Shown: piece after piece, positions 25,001 to 34,445 of the stretch
How the letters are laid out: every line of letters starts with the position of its first letter
Numbering within the stretch: position 1 is the first letter of the stretch
NCBI RefSeq assembly: GCF_023204875.1
Contig: NZ_CP096247.1
Coordinates: 1,116,001-1,180,000, forward strand
DNA from: Prevotella sp. E15-22
GTDB lineage: Bacteria > Bacteroidota > Bacteroidia > Bacteroidales > Bacteroidaceae
Length of the DNA: 64,000 nt
Reading direction: 5' to 3'
Notes under the pieces: model-generated
The model's input: only the letters and a program-made list of their open reading frames with translations
The model's database searches: none
Told to the model about the DNA's origin: nothing
Translations under genes and position numbers: made by a program

Positions 25001-25067
25001 AAGATATGAGATGATAAAATCATAAAAATGATAATATGATAAAATGATAAAATGATAATATGAAAAT

Positions 25068-26465
25068 ATGAAAAACGTAGTACTATTTGCTGCTTTGTGC
25101 GTCGCAACGACGGCAGCAGCACAGACCAAAACGGGAGGCATCAGCACAAAGATGCTCAACGAGATTCAGAGTGAGAACAGCCTGAAGGCTACGGACCGTG
25201 CGCTGGTGAACGCCATTGCTGGCAACGCCATCGACGACCTGGCGAAGAACCATCAGAACGCCAAGGCGCTGGACACGCACTTCAGCATCGAAACGAAGAA
25301 ACAGTCGATCACGGACCAGAAGTCATCTGGTCGCTGCTGGATGTTCAGTGGCATGAACGTGCTGCGCTCTGACTTCAACCTGCGCTCTGACTCGCTGACG
25401 GTGGAGTTTTCGCAGGCTTACCTCTTCTTCTGGGATCAGCTGGAGAAGGCTAACCTGATGCTGCAGGGCTGCATCGAGACGGCTAAGAAGCCCATGGACG
25501 ACGTGCGCGTGCAGTTCTTCTTTAATCATCCCATTGGTGATGGTGGCACGTTCTGTGGTGTGGCCGACCTGGCCGAGAAATACGGACTGGTGCCCACGGA
25601 GGTGATGCCTGAGTCGTTCTCGAGCGACAACACTACGAAGGCGCGCGCCCTGATCTCGTCGAAACTGCGCGAGTTTGGACTGCAGTTGCGCGACATGGTG
25701 CAGAAGGGTCAGAAGCCTGCTGCCATCGAGAAGGCCAAGACGGGCATGCTGAGTCAGATTTATCGCATGCTGCAGTTTGTGATTGGCGACCCTGTGAAGT
25801 CGTTTACCTATGCCTTCAAGAACGAGAAAGGCGAGACCGTGGGCGAGGCTAAGGAATATACGCCGCTGTCGTTCTATCAGGAGGTGGTAGGACAGAAGTT
25901 GAACGGCACGTTTATCATGGTGATGAACGACCCTCGACGCGAGTACTATAAGACCTATGAGGTGGAGCTCGACCGTCACACGCAGGATGGTCATAACTGG
26001 AAGTATGTGAACCTGCCTATGGACGACATCGAGGAGATGGCTATCAGCGCCCTGAAGGGTGGTCACAAGCTGTACAGCTCGTACGACGTGGCTAAGATGC
26101 TGGATCGCAAGCGTGGCTATGCCGATACGGAGAACTTTGACTATGGCTCGCTGTTTGGCACGTCGTTCTCCATGGACAAGGCACAGCGCATCTCGACCTT
26201 CGACAGTGGCTCGACGCACGCCATGACGCTGACGGCTGTCGACCTGGACAAGAACGGCAAGGCCACGAAATGGAAGGTGGAGAACTCGTGGGGCGCTACA
26301 TGGGGTCAGCAGGGTTGCTTGATTATGACCGATCGCTGGTTCCGTGAGTATATGTTCCGCCTGGTGGTGCCCAATGAATTTGTGCCTGAGAAGGTGATGA
26401 AGGCCTACAACACCAAGCCTGTGATGGTGATGCCTGAGGATCCTTTGTTCCAGTATGATGAGTAA
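25068..26465 (+). CDS. secreted C1-family aminopeptidase (bleomycin hydrolase-like)
   Basis: The 465-residue protein has a signal peptide (AALCVATTAAAQ) and the papain-like active site of PepC/bleomycin hydrolase: QKSSGRCWMFSGMN (Cys near residue 93), GSTHAMTLTAVDL (His near 386) and VENSWGATWG (Asn near 407). The cytoplasmic PepC enzymes are hexameric aminopeptidases; here the signal peptide points to a periplasmic or secreted form, which is common in Bacteroidota. The gene ends before a terminator hairpin facing the outer-membrane barrel gene. Confidence 0.92.
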   Translation: MKNVVLFAALCVATTAAAQTKTGGISTKMLNEIQSENSLKATDRALVNAIAGNAIDDLAKNHQNAKALDTHFSIETKKQSITDQKSSGRCWMFSGMNVLRSDFNLRSDSLTVEFSQAYLFFWDQLEKANLMLQGCIETAKKPMDDVRVQFFFNHPIGDGGTFCGVADLAEKYGLVPTEVMPESFSSDNTTKARALISSKLREFGLQLRDMVQKGQKPAAIEKAKTGMLSQIYRMLQFVIGDPVKSFTYAFKNEKGETVGEAKEYTPLSFYQEVVGQKLNGTFIMVMNDPRREYYKTYEVELDRHTQDGHNWKYVNLPMDDIEEMAISALKGGHKLYSSYDVAKMLDRKRGYADTENFDYGSLFGTSFSMDKAQRISTFDSGSTHAMTLTAVDLDKNGKATKWKVENSWGATWGQQGCLIMTDRWFREYMFRLVVPNEFVPEKVMKAYNTKPVMVMPEDPLFQYDE

Positions 26466-26490
26466 AAAAAAGGTAGAAAGATAAATGATA

Positions 26491-26534
26491 AAAAAGAATG
26501 CCTGGCACGATGGTGTGTCAGGCATTCTTTTTTT
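26491..26534. terminator. bidirectional terminator between convergent genes
   Basis: AAAAAGAATGCCTG pairs with CAGGCATTCTTTTT across a 14-base loop that itself contains a short stem. A tracts on the left and T tracts on the right serve both strands. Confidence 0.85.
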
Positions 26535-26540
26535 ATTGTT

Positions 26541-29375
26541 TTATCGCTCCTTGGGGGTCATATTGAACTTATAGGCCACGGAGAGCATGAGATAGCGTGG
26601 AATACAGTTGTTCCAGGTCTCTGTGCGACCTTGGGCGTTGATGCTGTACTGCTTGTTGGACAGGCGATGCAGAAGGTCGAAGGCTGTGAACTTGAGCGTG
26701 AGCTTCTCGCTGAAGAACGAGCGCGCCAACTCGGCATTCCAAACGAGGTCGTCTGTGTTCATCATCTCGCTTTGATAGCCGCGGCGACTGTACATGCGGA
26801 TGTCTGTGGCCAGGCTGAGCTCGACCCAGGGGATGACGTAGCGCAAGAGGCCACCGTAGTTATAGTCGAAGGCGGAGATGTTCTGGAAGTCCTGGCGATG
26901 ACTGGTGGAACGGCGCCAACTGACATCGCCGCTGAGGCCAATGGTGAGCTTGTCTTTCTGATACTCTACACCCAGGTGCTCGTTGACAGTCCAGTTGTGA
27001 ACGGTGCTTCGGCCGAAGCTGACATCCTGGAAGGGCACATCCTGCTCGTAGGCCATGGCGAAGTCGACTGAGTGGGTGTAGTTGGCGCTGGCACGCTGCT
27101 CGAGGGTGAAGTGCTTGGCGCTGTCGAGGGGCTGCTCGTAGTTGGTGTTCAGACTCCAGGTCCAGTTGCCATTGATATTGTCTTGCATATAGGTATAGGC
27201 ACCCGTGGTGGGGTCGTAGAGGGTGCGCATGCCAATGGCGTTCTGGGTGATAGAGGCATTGGTGTTGATATTGAGGAAATGGCGCGTAGAGTCGTTGGCG
27301 AAGCGGAAACCCATGCCAAAATAATGGGTGAGGGTGGACTTCAGATCGGGATTGTTGATGCTGTGCGACAGGGCATTGCTGGTATCATCAACAGGCATCA
27401 GGTCGGCCAGCGAGGGGCGACTCATATTCATGCTGTAGTTCAAGGAGTTGAGGCCGTTTTTCTTGCCCCAGCGCGACCAGAAGATGTTGGGAGTTACCTC
27501 GACAAAGCGGCGATGGGCAATGGTGTCGAGACCAGCGAAGTCGTTGTACCACAGGCGCTCGTGCGTGCTGTTGATGGGCAGGCGCAGCGAGAAATAGTCG
27601 TTGTCGGTGGAGTGCATCAGTTGCAGCACGGCTCCTCCTGTGCGCGTGAGCAACTGCTGTTCGTCGCAGTTGTTCATATCTTTCACACTGAGCAGGGCCT
27701 CGTGGGTGGAGGGCAGCCATTCTGTCTGGTACTTGTCTTCAGCAAGGCGGTCCAGACGGTAGCGCAGGTTGTTGCTGTTGGTCATCGACTGATTATAGGT
27801 CATGCTGGCCTCTATAAACCATCTGTTGAGCAGCTGGAGGGTGTAGCCCAGACTGGCGTCGTAGCTATAGTTGTCGCCGTGGGTGTCGATGTAGTTGTGG
27901 CGCAGGTCGGTGTCGCCTGTCTGATTGAAGTTGGTGCGATCCATGGTCCAACTGTCGCTGGGCTTCTGTCGCGAGAAATTGCCTGAGAGCGAGGCAATGA
28001 TATAGTCGCCCCAGTCGAACTTATGCTGCATACCGATGTCAAAGCCCAGGTTCAGCGTGCGATAGCGTGTCAATCCATCGCTGAGGCTCTGGTTGATGAG
28101 CGACTCGCGATAGGTGGAGTCCTGACTGCCATGGGTGCGACGGCCATTGGTATAGCTGGCGTTGAATGTGCCATAAAGGGTGACGGGCTTCTTGATCTGG
28201 AAGTAGTCGTAGGCCGAGAAACGGAAGTCGTTCTGCTTGTTCCACGACTCTGAACCGCCAAGGATGCTGCCGCCTGTGGCGAAGCGCTCGCTGGAGGTGC
28301 GACTCTGGTTGTTGGCATCGTTCCATTCGAAGGTGGCATCGAGGTTGGTCTCCCAGTTTTTGTCGGCATCCTCAGTCTCCAGGTGCAGGCCTGTCTGTTT
28401 GGTGGTGCGCAGACCTTGGGGCATGTTGGAGGGACGCCATTCGCCCTCGCTGCCTGGACGGTGCATCTCGTTGATATTGTTCGTATTGGCAAAGACGCTG
28501 ACACGCGAGTGGTCGTCGTAGTAGAGACCGAAAAGGCGCGCCATATAGCGATCGTCTGTGCCATAGCCGCCCTCGACGTTGGCCAGATAGCCACGGTTGT
28601 ACTCGCGCTTCAGCTGCACGTCCATCACGTAGTCTTTCTTCTCAACGTCGTGGCCAATGAGCTCGCTCTGCTTGGTACTCTTGTCGAAGACCTTCAGTTC
28701 CTTGACGGTGTAGTAGGGCAGGTTGTCGAGCATCACCTTGTTCTGGCCCTTGAAGAAGTCCTTGCCGTTGAGGGTGAGATAATCCACCTTCTTGCCGTTG
28801 ATATAGATATCGCCATTGTCCTTCAACTCGGCGCCAGGCATCTGGCGAATGAGGCCGTCGAGCATCGAGCCCTCTGGCAGGTTGAAGGCCGAGGCATTAT
28901 ACACCAGTGTGTCGCCACGATAGGTGAGCTTCACCTTGGTGCCTGTGACCACCACGCCGCCAAGTCCCACCTCTTTATATACGTCGTCCTCGCTGCGCTG
29001 CTTCTTCTTCATGAGGATGCGAGGCAGTTCGAACCATGAGTTGCGCGCAATATGGCGCAGGTTGTAGTTTAGGTAGGTGGTCTCGTAGCCATCGGCCGTG
29101 GCACGGAGGATAAAGTCGTCGTTCTTGGCAGGCACCTTGAACTCATAGTACGACGAGGTGCCCCATGTCCAGCAGGTCATGGAGTCGACAAAGGTAGAGT
29201 CTTTCTTCATCAGTGTGATGAGGGCCTTCACCTTGGCCTTGGTAAACGAGTCGTAGACCTCGCCAGTGAGTTCTACCTTTCTTTCTTTTTTCTTCTTGGT
29301 TTGCAGAGAGTCGGTCTGCGCACATAGTGCTGTTGCTATCACTAGTGACAGCATCATGATGACTGTTCTTTTCAT
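26541..29375 (-). CDS. TonB-receptor-like outer-membrane beta-barrel protein
   Basis: The 944-residue protein has a signal peptide (SLVIATALCAQ) and a carboxypeptidase-regulatory-like domain (VELTGEVYDSFTKAKVKALI, about 32-120). A plug-like region follows (GVVVTGTKVKLTYRGDTLVYNASAF, then GDIYINGKKVDYLTLNGKDFF), and then a long barrel with alternating aromatic strands. No TonB box is obvious. Such proteins are related to TonB-dependent receptors but often lack a known ligand. It is the last gene of a five-gene minus-strand cluster, 25 bases after serB. Confidence 0.85.
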   Translation of the reverse strand: MKRTVIMMLSLVIATALCAQTDSLQTKKKKERKVELTGEVYDSFTKAKVKALITLMKKDSTFVDSMTCWTWGTSSYYEFKVPAKNDDFILRATADGYETTYLNYNLRHIARNSWFELPRILMKKKQRSEDDVYKEVGLGGVVVTGTKVKLTYRGDTLVYNASAFNLPEGSMLDGLIRQMPGAELKDNGDIYINGKKVDYLTLNGKDFFKGQNKVMLDNLPYYTVKELKVFDKSTKQSELIGHDVEKKDYVMDVQLKREYNRGYLANVEGGYGTDDRYMARLFGLYYDDHSRVSVFANTNNINEMHRPGSEGEWRPSNMPQGLRTTKQTGLHLETEDADKNWETNLDATFEWNDANNQSRTSSERFATGGSILGGSESWNKQNDFRFSAYDYFQIKKPVTLYGTFNASYTNGRRTHGSQDSTYRESLINQSLSDGLTRYRTLNLGFDIGMQHKFDWGDYIIASLSGNFSRQKPSDSWTMDRTNFNQTGDTDLRHNYIDTHGDNYSYDASLGYTLQLLNRWFIEASMTYNQSMTNSNNLRYRLDRLAEDKYQTEWLPSTHEALLSVKDMNNCDEQQLLTRTGGAVLQLMHSTDNDYFSLRLPINSTHERLWYNDFAGLDTIAHRRFVEVTPNIFWSRWGKKNGLNSLNYSMNMSRPSLADLMPVDDTSNALSHSINNPDLKSTLTHYFGMGFRFANDSTRHFLNINTNASITQNAIGMRTLYDPTTGAYTYMQDNINGNWTWSLNTNYEQPLDSAKHFTLEQRASANYTHSVDFAMAYEQDVPFQDVSFGRSTVHNWTVNEHLGVEYQKDKLTIGLSGDVSWRRSTSHRQDFQNISAFDYNYGGLLRYVIPWVELSLATDIRMYSRRGYQSEMMNTDDLVWNAELARSFFSEKLTLKFTAFDLLHRLSNKQYSINAQGRTETWNNCIPRYLMLSVAYKFNMTPKER

Positions 29376-29400
29376 TCTCTATTGTATGGTCTTGGTTTTC

Positions 29401-30657
29401 TTAGAGTTTGCCCTGATCGCCCAGATACGAGTCTTTGAAGCCCAGGAAATAGAGCACACCGTCGAGGCCGATGGTGTTGATGCTCTGCTTGGCGTTGGCT
29501 ACCACACGCGGCTTGGCGTGGAAGGCTATGCCCAGTCCTGCCTCTGAGATCATGGGCAGGTCGTTGGCACCATCGCCCACGGCAATGGTCTGCGCCAGGT
29601 TCACCTTCTCGACCTGTGCGATGAGCTTCAGGAGCTCGGCCTTGCGAGTGCCGTCGACAATCTCGCCTACGTAGTTGCCTGTGAGTTTGCCGTCGTCGCC
29701 AATCTCCAACTCGTTGGCATAGACGTAATCAATGCCGTAGCGACGCTGCAGGTATTCGCCAAAGTAGGTGAATCCACCACTGAGGATGGCAATCTTATAG
29801 CCACAACGCTTCAAGGTGGTCATTAAACGGTCGACACCCTCAGTGATGGGCAGATGCTCGGCAATGTCCTGCATCACGCTGACGTCGAGGCCCTTGAGCA
29901 ACTTTACACGGCGTGTAAAACTCTCCTTGAAGTCGATCTCGCCACGCATGGCACTCTCTGTGATGGCGCGCACCTCGGCTCCCACACCATTGCGCTCGGC
30001 CAACTCGTCGATACACTCGGTCTGGATGAGGGTGGAGTCCATATCGAAACAGATGAGGCGGCGCATACGGCGGAACATGTCGTCGCGCTGGAACGAGAAG
30101 TCGATTTCCATCTCGGCCGACAGCTTGAGGAACTTCGACTGCATCTCGTGACGGTCGGCAGGCTCGCCACGCAGCGAGAACTCGATGCAGGCACGTGTGT
30201 GCTTGGCTGGGTTCTTGATGCTCTTGCGTCCTGTGAGGCGGATGATGGAGTCGATGTTCAGACCCTGGTCGGCAATGATGCGAGTGGCTGCCTCAATCTG
30301 CTTGGCTTCCAACTGGCGACCCATCACCATGAGGATATAGCGGTTCTTGCCCTGATGGCCCACCCAGTCTTCGTACTCGTCGTCTGAGATGGGGGCGAAG
30401 CCGATGTTCACGCCCAACTCGGTGGCCTTGAACAGCAGTTCCTTCATCACCTGGCCTGAATGAGATTCCTCCATGCGGATGAGAATGCCCAGCGACAGGG
30501 TGGCGTGGATGTCGGCCTGACCGATGTCCAGAATCTGTGCGTCGTATTTTGCCAGGATACTCATCACTGAGGCTGTGAGTCCAGGACGGTCCTGACCTGT
30601 GATGCGTACCAATATCTGTTCTTCTTTCTTTGTTATAGCATTTTCCATTGTAGTCAT
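29401..30657 (-). CDS. serB: phosphoserine phosphatase with N-terminal ACT domain
   Basis: The enzyme removes phosphate from phosphoserine in the last step of serine synthesis. The first ~180 residues hold regulatory ACT-like sequence (ILVRITGQDRPGLTASVMSIL). The HAD core follows, with CFDMDSTLIQTECIDELA (DxDST near residue 205), AILSGGFTYF and VGDGANDLPM. I set the start at 30657 (MTTMEN); another Met lies three codons further on, and an in-frame extension to 30690 is less likely. The gene sits 51 bases after the YjjG-like gene. Confidence 0.93.
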   Translation of the reverse strand: MTTMENAITKKEEQILVRITGQDRPGLTASVMSILAKYDAQILDIGQADIHATLSLGILIRMEESHSGQVMKELLFKATELGVNIGFAPISDDEYEDWVGHQGKNRYILMVMGRQLEAKQIEAATRIIADQGLNIDSIIRLTGRKSIKNPAKHTRACIEFSLRGEPADRHEMQSKFLKLSAEMEIDFSFQRDDMFRRMRRLICFDMDSTLIQTECIDELAERNGVGAEVRAITESAMRGEIDFKESFTRRVKLLKGLDVSVMQDIAEHLPITEGVDRLMTTLKRCGYKIAILSGGFTYFGEYLQRRYGIDYVYANELEIGDDGKLTGNYVGEIVDGTRKAELLKLIAQVEKVNLAQTIAVGDGANDLPMISEAGLGIAFHAKPRVVANAKQSINTIGLDGVLYFLGFKDSYLGDQGKL

Positions 30658-30708
30658 GTTATTTTTATCTTGTTTCTTTATTGTTTTCACCTTGTTGCTT
30701 TTTTACTG

Positions 30709-31413
30709 TTATAGTATGGTCATTATCTCTTTGAGCGACTTGACTTCATGAGTGACGGGTTCTGTGGCAGGATACTCTGGCCTGCGGTTGAAGAAGATGG
30801 TGTCGAACCCTGCGTTCTTGGCGCCAAGGATATCGGTCTGGAAGTTGTCGCCAATCATGATGGTGGTTTCCTTGTGGGCACCCGACTGCCTCAGGGCGTA
30901 GTCGAAGAACAAGGGCGAGGGCTTGTTGACACCTGCATCCTCGCTCAGGATGACGGTGTCGAAATGGGGCTCCAGGCCGCAACTCTTCAACTTTCTGTAT
31001 TGCACCTCGTGAAAGCCATTGCTGGTCATGTGGAGCTTGTAGCCTTTCTGCTTCAGATAGTCCATCAACTCGTGGGCTCCCTCAATGACGCCTGGCTTGG
31101 TGGAGCAGTAGTCCAGAAAGACATCGCTCACCTGAAGACAATAGTCGGGCGTGGGCTCTAATCCCTTTCCCAGGGCCAGCGGATGACGGAAACGCTCAAC
31201 AATGAGGTAGTCGCGTGTGATTTCGCCCTTGGCATAGCGTCCCCACAGGTCGACGTTGGTGTTCCAATAGTCTTCATAAAACACTTCAGGGTCGTCGAAA
31301 TAACGGCCCAGCTGGAAGTGCTCAAACGTCTCGGCAAGGGCTATCACAGCATTGCCGTGGGTATCATAAAGTGTATCGTCGAAATCTAAAAAAATGTCTG
31401 TATACTGTTTCAT
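30709..31413 (-). CDS. yjjG: YjjG-family HAD pyrimidine nucleotidase
   Basis: The 234-residue protein starts [20 protein letters not shown], with the nucleophile motif DFDDTLYD, then [14 protein letters not shown], and [21 protein letters not shown]. These are HAD motifs I to IV as in YjjG, a phosphatase acting on noncanonical pyrimidine nucleotides such as damaged or modified dUMP/dTMP analogues. The ATG at 31413 overlaps the upstream stop by four bases (ATGA); a longer frame to 31524 runs inside the upstream gene and is not used. Confidence 0.88.
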   Translation of the reverse strand: MKQYTDIFLDFDDTLYDTHGNAVIALAETFEHFQLGRYFDDPEVFYEDYWNTNVDLWGRYAKGEITRDYLIVERFRHPLALGKGLEPTPDYCLQVSDVFLDYCSTKPGVIEGAHELMDYLKQKGYKLHMTSNGFHEVQYRKLKSCGLEPHFDTVILSEDAGVNKPSPLFFDYALRQSGAHKETTIMIGDNFQTDILGAKNAGFDTIFFNRRPEYPATEPVTHEVKSLKEIMTIL

Positions 31414-32759
31414 TCGTCTCTTTTCAGTTGTTCCATCAGGTCGGCAATCTTCTTCAGCTCCTGAGGAATACGTATTTTCTGTGGACAGGTCTTCACCTCG
31501 ATGCAATGGTTGCACATGATGCAATGATCGGGCTGACGGTCCTTGGGGATGGCACGGTCGAGGCTGATGAGGTAGTTGCGACGGTTCTTGCGATAGTTCT
31601 CGTCGCCCTGGTCTTCAGGCAGTTTCTTTTCTACCACCCATTTGTTGTAGTGAACAAAGATACTGGGGATGTCGATGCCATAAGGGCAGGGCATGCAGTA
31701 TTGGCAGTTGTTGCAGGGAATGGTGCCCATCTCCATCATCTGTTGGGCAATCTCTGTGTCGAGGAAACGCTGCTCCTCTTCTGTGAGGGGCACCAGAGGG
31801 CAATAGGAGAGGAGGTTGTCTTTGAGGTGCTCCATGAACGTCATGCCACTGAGCACGGTGAGGACGCCCTTGGGGGTGCCTGCATAGCGAAAGGCCCACG
31901 AGGCAATGCTCTTCTGTGGGTCGCGCTGTTTCAGTTCGTTGATGGCATACTGGGGCAGGTCTTTCATCAGTCGGCCGCCCAGCAATGGCTCCATGATAAC
32001 GGCTGGGATGCCGCGTTTCTGGAGTTCGGCATAGAGGTAGGAGGCATCGACGTTGAAGTCGTTAATCTCGTTAGCATAGTTCCAGTCCAGGTAGTTCAAC
32101 TCAATCTGTACGAAGTCCCAGTGATACTGGTCGACCATGGCGAGGACCTCGTCGAACACCTCTTTCTGACCATGGAACGAGAAGCCCAGGTTGCGAATGC
32201 GACCTGCCTCGCGTTCGGCCATAAGGAATTCGAGCATGCCGTTGTCCACATAGCGCTTGCGGAACTCCTCCATGCTGCCACCAATGGCGTGGAGCAGGTA
32301 GTAGTCGATATAGTCTACCTGCAACTCCTTGAACGAGTTGTTGTACATCTGCATGGAACCTTCGCGAGAAGCGTCGCCGAAGTTGGACAACTTGGTGGCT
32401 ACGAGGTATTCCTCGCGCTTGTGGCGACTCAGGGCGATGCCTGTGCAGCGCTCAGAGAGTCCGCGACAGTAGACGGGCGACGTGTCGAAATAGTTGACAC
32501 CGTGCTCCAAGGCATAGTCTGTCTGACGGTTGATCATTTCTTGGTCAAACTCTTCAGAATCAGGTAGTTGCGGTAGTCGCATCATACCATAGCCCAGAAT
32601 CGACACCTTATCGTTGTTCTTGGGGTTGGTTCGATAGGTCATCTGACCAACAGGAGGTTCGCCAATGGCATTGTCCTCGTTGTTCTTCTTGTCAGCGCAG
32701 GCCGCCAAAGCAGCAGCCGAGCCCAGTCCCATATATTTTAAGAAATCTCTTCTATCCAT
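31410..32759 (-). CDS. Tat-exported aldo/keto reductase with ferredoxin-type clusters
   Basis: The 449-residue protein begins [20 protein letters not shown], a twin-arginine signal. An aldo/keto reductase barrel follows ([36 protein letters not shown], about 50-340). The C-terminal Fe-S segment has [17 protein letters not shown] and [15 protein letters not shown]. Members of this family are oxidoreductases of unknown substrate that pair with membrane Fe-S proteins. Here the upstream neighbour is such a protein, 27 bases away. Export through Tat is consistent with the tatA/tatC genes at 37839-38793. Confidence 0.88.
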   Translation of the reverse strand: MDRRDFLKYMGLGSAAALAACADKKNNEDNAIGEPPVGQMTYRTNPKNNDKVSILGYGMMRLPQLPDSEEFDQEMINRQTDYALEHGVNYFDTSPVYCRGLSERCTGIALSRHKREEYLVATKLSNFGDASREGSMQMYNNSFKELQVDYIDYYLLHAIGGSMEEFRKRYVDNGMLEFLMAEREAGRIRNLGFSFHGQKEVFDEVLAMVDQYHWDFVQIELNYLDWNYANEINDFNVDASYLYAELQKRGIPAVIMEPLLGGRLMKDLPQYAINELKQRDPQKSIASWAFRYAGTPKGVLTVLSGMTFMEHLKDNLLSYCPLVPLTEEEQRFLDTEIAQQMMEMGTIPCNNCQYCMPCPYGIDIPSIFVHYNKWVVEKKLPEDQGDENYRKNRRNYLISLDRAIPKDRQPDHCIMCNHCIEVKTCPQKIRIPQELKKIADLMEQLKRDE

Positions 32760-32786
32760 AATCTTTCATCTTTCATTTTTCATCTC

Positions 32787-34280
32787 TCAAATCATCTTGT
32801 GAACCTCGTGGCCCTCTACATGGATGGCCGACAAGGGACGTACAGGACAGAGGTGCTCGCAGGCGCCGCAGCCGATGCACATGGCTTCGTTGACGGCAGG
32901 TACAGAGGGCGAGAGGTCGTCGTCAGGATCGCTGGGCACCATCTCGATGGCACCAGCAGGACAGTGGCGCGCGCAGTTGCCACACTCAGCCTCGCCCAAC
33001 GCCGAGATGCAGAAGTCGGCAGCCACCACGGCGTGACCAATCTGAATGCCTGTCTTCTCTTCTTTGTCGATGAGTTTGATGGCGCCTGCAGGACAAACCT
33101 CAGAGCAACGCGTGCATTCAGGACGGCAGTAGCCTTTCTCGAACGACATCACAGGCTGCATCAGACTGGCGATGTCCATGCTGGGGCGCAGCACGTCGTT
33201 GGGGCATTTCGATACGCAGAGTTGACAGCCTGTGCAATGCTGGGTCATGTTCTTCAGCGAACGGGCACCAGGAGGCACCACGGGTGTCAGTCGCTCTGGG
33301 GCTTTCTTCTCGATGATATCGGCCAGTCCGCCATCCACGTGCTTGGCTTCCTGAGCCAGGGCAGCCGTGGTGAGCAGGGCACTGGAAATGAGGAACGCGC
33401 GCTTGCTGGGGTCTTGGGCAGAATGGGCCTCTTGGGTTGAATGGGTTTTATGGGCCCCATGAGGCCTGTTAAAACCATACTTCAGTGCCCCAAACTTACA
33501 ACTCTCGACGCAGTCGCCACAAACCACACAACGGCTATAGTCCACCTGATGGTTCTTGAAATCAATGCAGGCCGCCTTGCAGTTCTTGGTGCACAGCGAG
33601 CAGTTGCGACACTTATCCTCGTTGAAGTGGATCTTCAGAAGTGAGAAGCGCGAAATGAACGACAACACTGTGCCCACAGGACAGATGGTGTTGCAATACG
33701 TTCTGCCGTTTCGCCAGGCTAATACTGCCAGAACGACCAGCGTAATCAGGGAGATGGCGAAGACAGGGAGCGACTTCATCCATACGTCGACGCCATAGAA
33801 CGCATAACTCTCATAGTGCTCGGCTACTAGCGCCAGCACATTGTTGCCCAGCATCCACAGGGGTTGCAGTAGCATGGTGGCAATGCGACCAAAGGCAGAG
33901 TAGGGGGCCAGCAGTTCAATGATGGTGCCGACACCTGCCAGACAGCCTGCAACAAAGATGACGAGCATGGCGTAGCGCAGCCATCTTACTTCCTTGGAAA
34001 AGGTATAGCGATTCTTCTTGGATTTCTTTCCCAGCCATCCGAAAAGGTCCTGCATCACGCCCAGCGGACAGATGACAGAACAATAGATGCGTCCAAAGAC
34101 AAACGTGAGCACCACGAGGCCAATGATAATCACCACGTTGAGTGCCAGAACGGCCTCCAACGCCTGAACCTTGGCCATCCACCCCAGATAGTGGTGGAGC
34201 GTGCCTGTGAAATCTAAGAATAGCAGCGTCAGTCCAATCAGGAAGAGGCTGCCCAGTGTTACTCTGATTTTTTTAAGCAT
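32787..34280 (-). CDS. membrane-bound polyferredoxin, NapH-like
   Basis: The 497-residue protein has about five N-terminal membrane helices with the NapH/RdxA-type pattern (FGRIYCSVICPLGVMQD, CNTICPVGTVLSFISR). A ferredoxin part follows (CRNCSLCTKNCKAACIDF, CVVCGDCVESCKFGAL), and then a periplasmic-looking region with four more cluster sites (CTGCQLCVSKCPNDVLRP, CTRCSEVCPAGAI, CGNCARHCPAGAI, CIGCGACEHLCPVRPL). It probably moves electrons across or along the membrane to the reductase encoded downstream. Its promoter box, TACCTTTG on the minus strand, lies at 34301-34308. This is the first gene of the five-gene operon. Confidence 0.88.
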   Translation of the reverse strand: MLKKIRVTLGSLFLIGLTLLFLDFTGTLHHYLGWMAKVQALEAVLALNVVIIIGLVVLTFVFGRIYCSVICPLGVMQDLFGWLGKKSKKNRYTFSKEVRWLRYAMLVIFVAGCLAGVGTIIELLAPYSAFGRIATMLLQPLWMLGNNVLALVAEHYESYAFYGVDVWMKSLPVFAISLITLVVLAVLAWRNGRTYCNTICPVGTVLSFISRFSLLKIHFNEDKCRNCSLCTKNCKAACIDFKNHQVDYSRCVVCGDCVESCKFGALKYGFNRPHGAHKTHSTQEAHSAQDPSKRAFLISSALLTTAALAQEAKHVDGGLADIIEKKAPERLTPVVPPGARSLKNMTQHCTGCQLCVSKCPNDVLRPSMDIASLMQPVMSFEKGYCRPECTRCSEVCPAGAIKLIDKEEKTGIQIGHAVVAADFCISALGEAECGNCARHCPAGAIEMVPSDPDDDLSPSVPAVNEAMCIGCGACEHLCPVRPLSAIHVEGHEVHKMI

Positions 34281-34300
34281 AGTCTTAGAGATTGTGGCGA

Positions 34301-34308
34301 CAAAGGTA
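34301..34308 (-). promoter_or_regulatory. promoter of the Fe-S/AKR/yjjG/serB/barrel operon
   Basis: The plus strand CAAAGGTA reads as TACCTTTG on the minus strand, 20 bases before the first ATG of the operon. Confidence 0.65.
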
Positions 34309-34445
34309 CGGAAAAATAGGATAATTACAAAATAAATAGGTGATAAATTGTTCTTTTAGGGTAGTATTTATCCAATTCTTTTGGACGTTTTTAAAAAAAA
34401 GCGTAACTTTGTCGTCGATTAATTATAACGTAAACAACCTATAGG

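Noticed and set aside
24098..25159. Minus-strand frame of 353 codons opposite the NhaC gene
   Set aside because: It is His/Arg/Gln-rich and overlaps a clear membrane transporter and the next gene's start.
31371..32567. Long plus-strand frame opposite the aldo/keto reductase
   Set aside because: Antisense shadow; the minus-strand protein has complete family motifs and a Tat signal.
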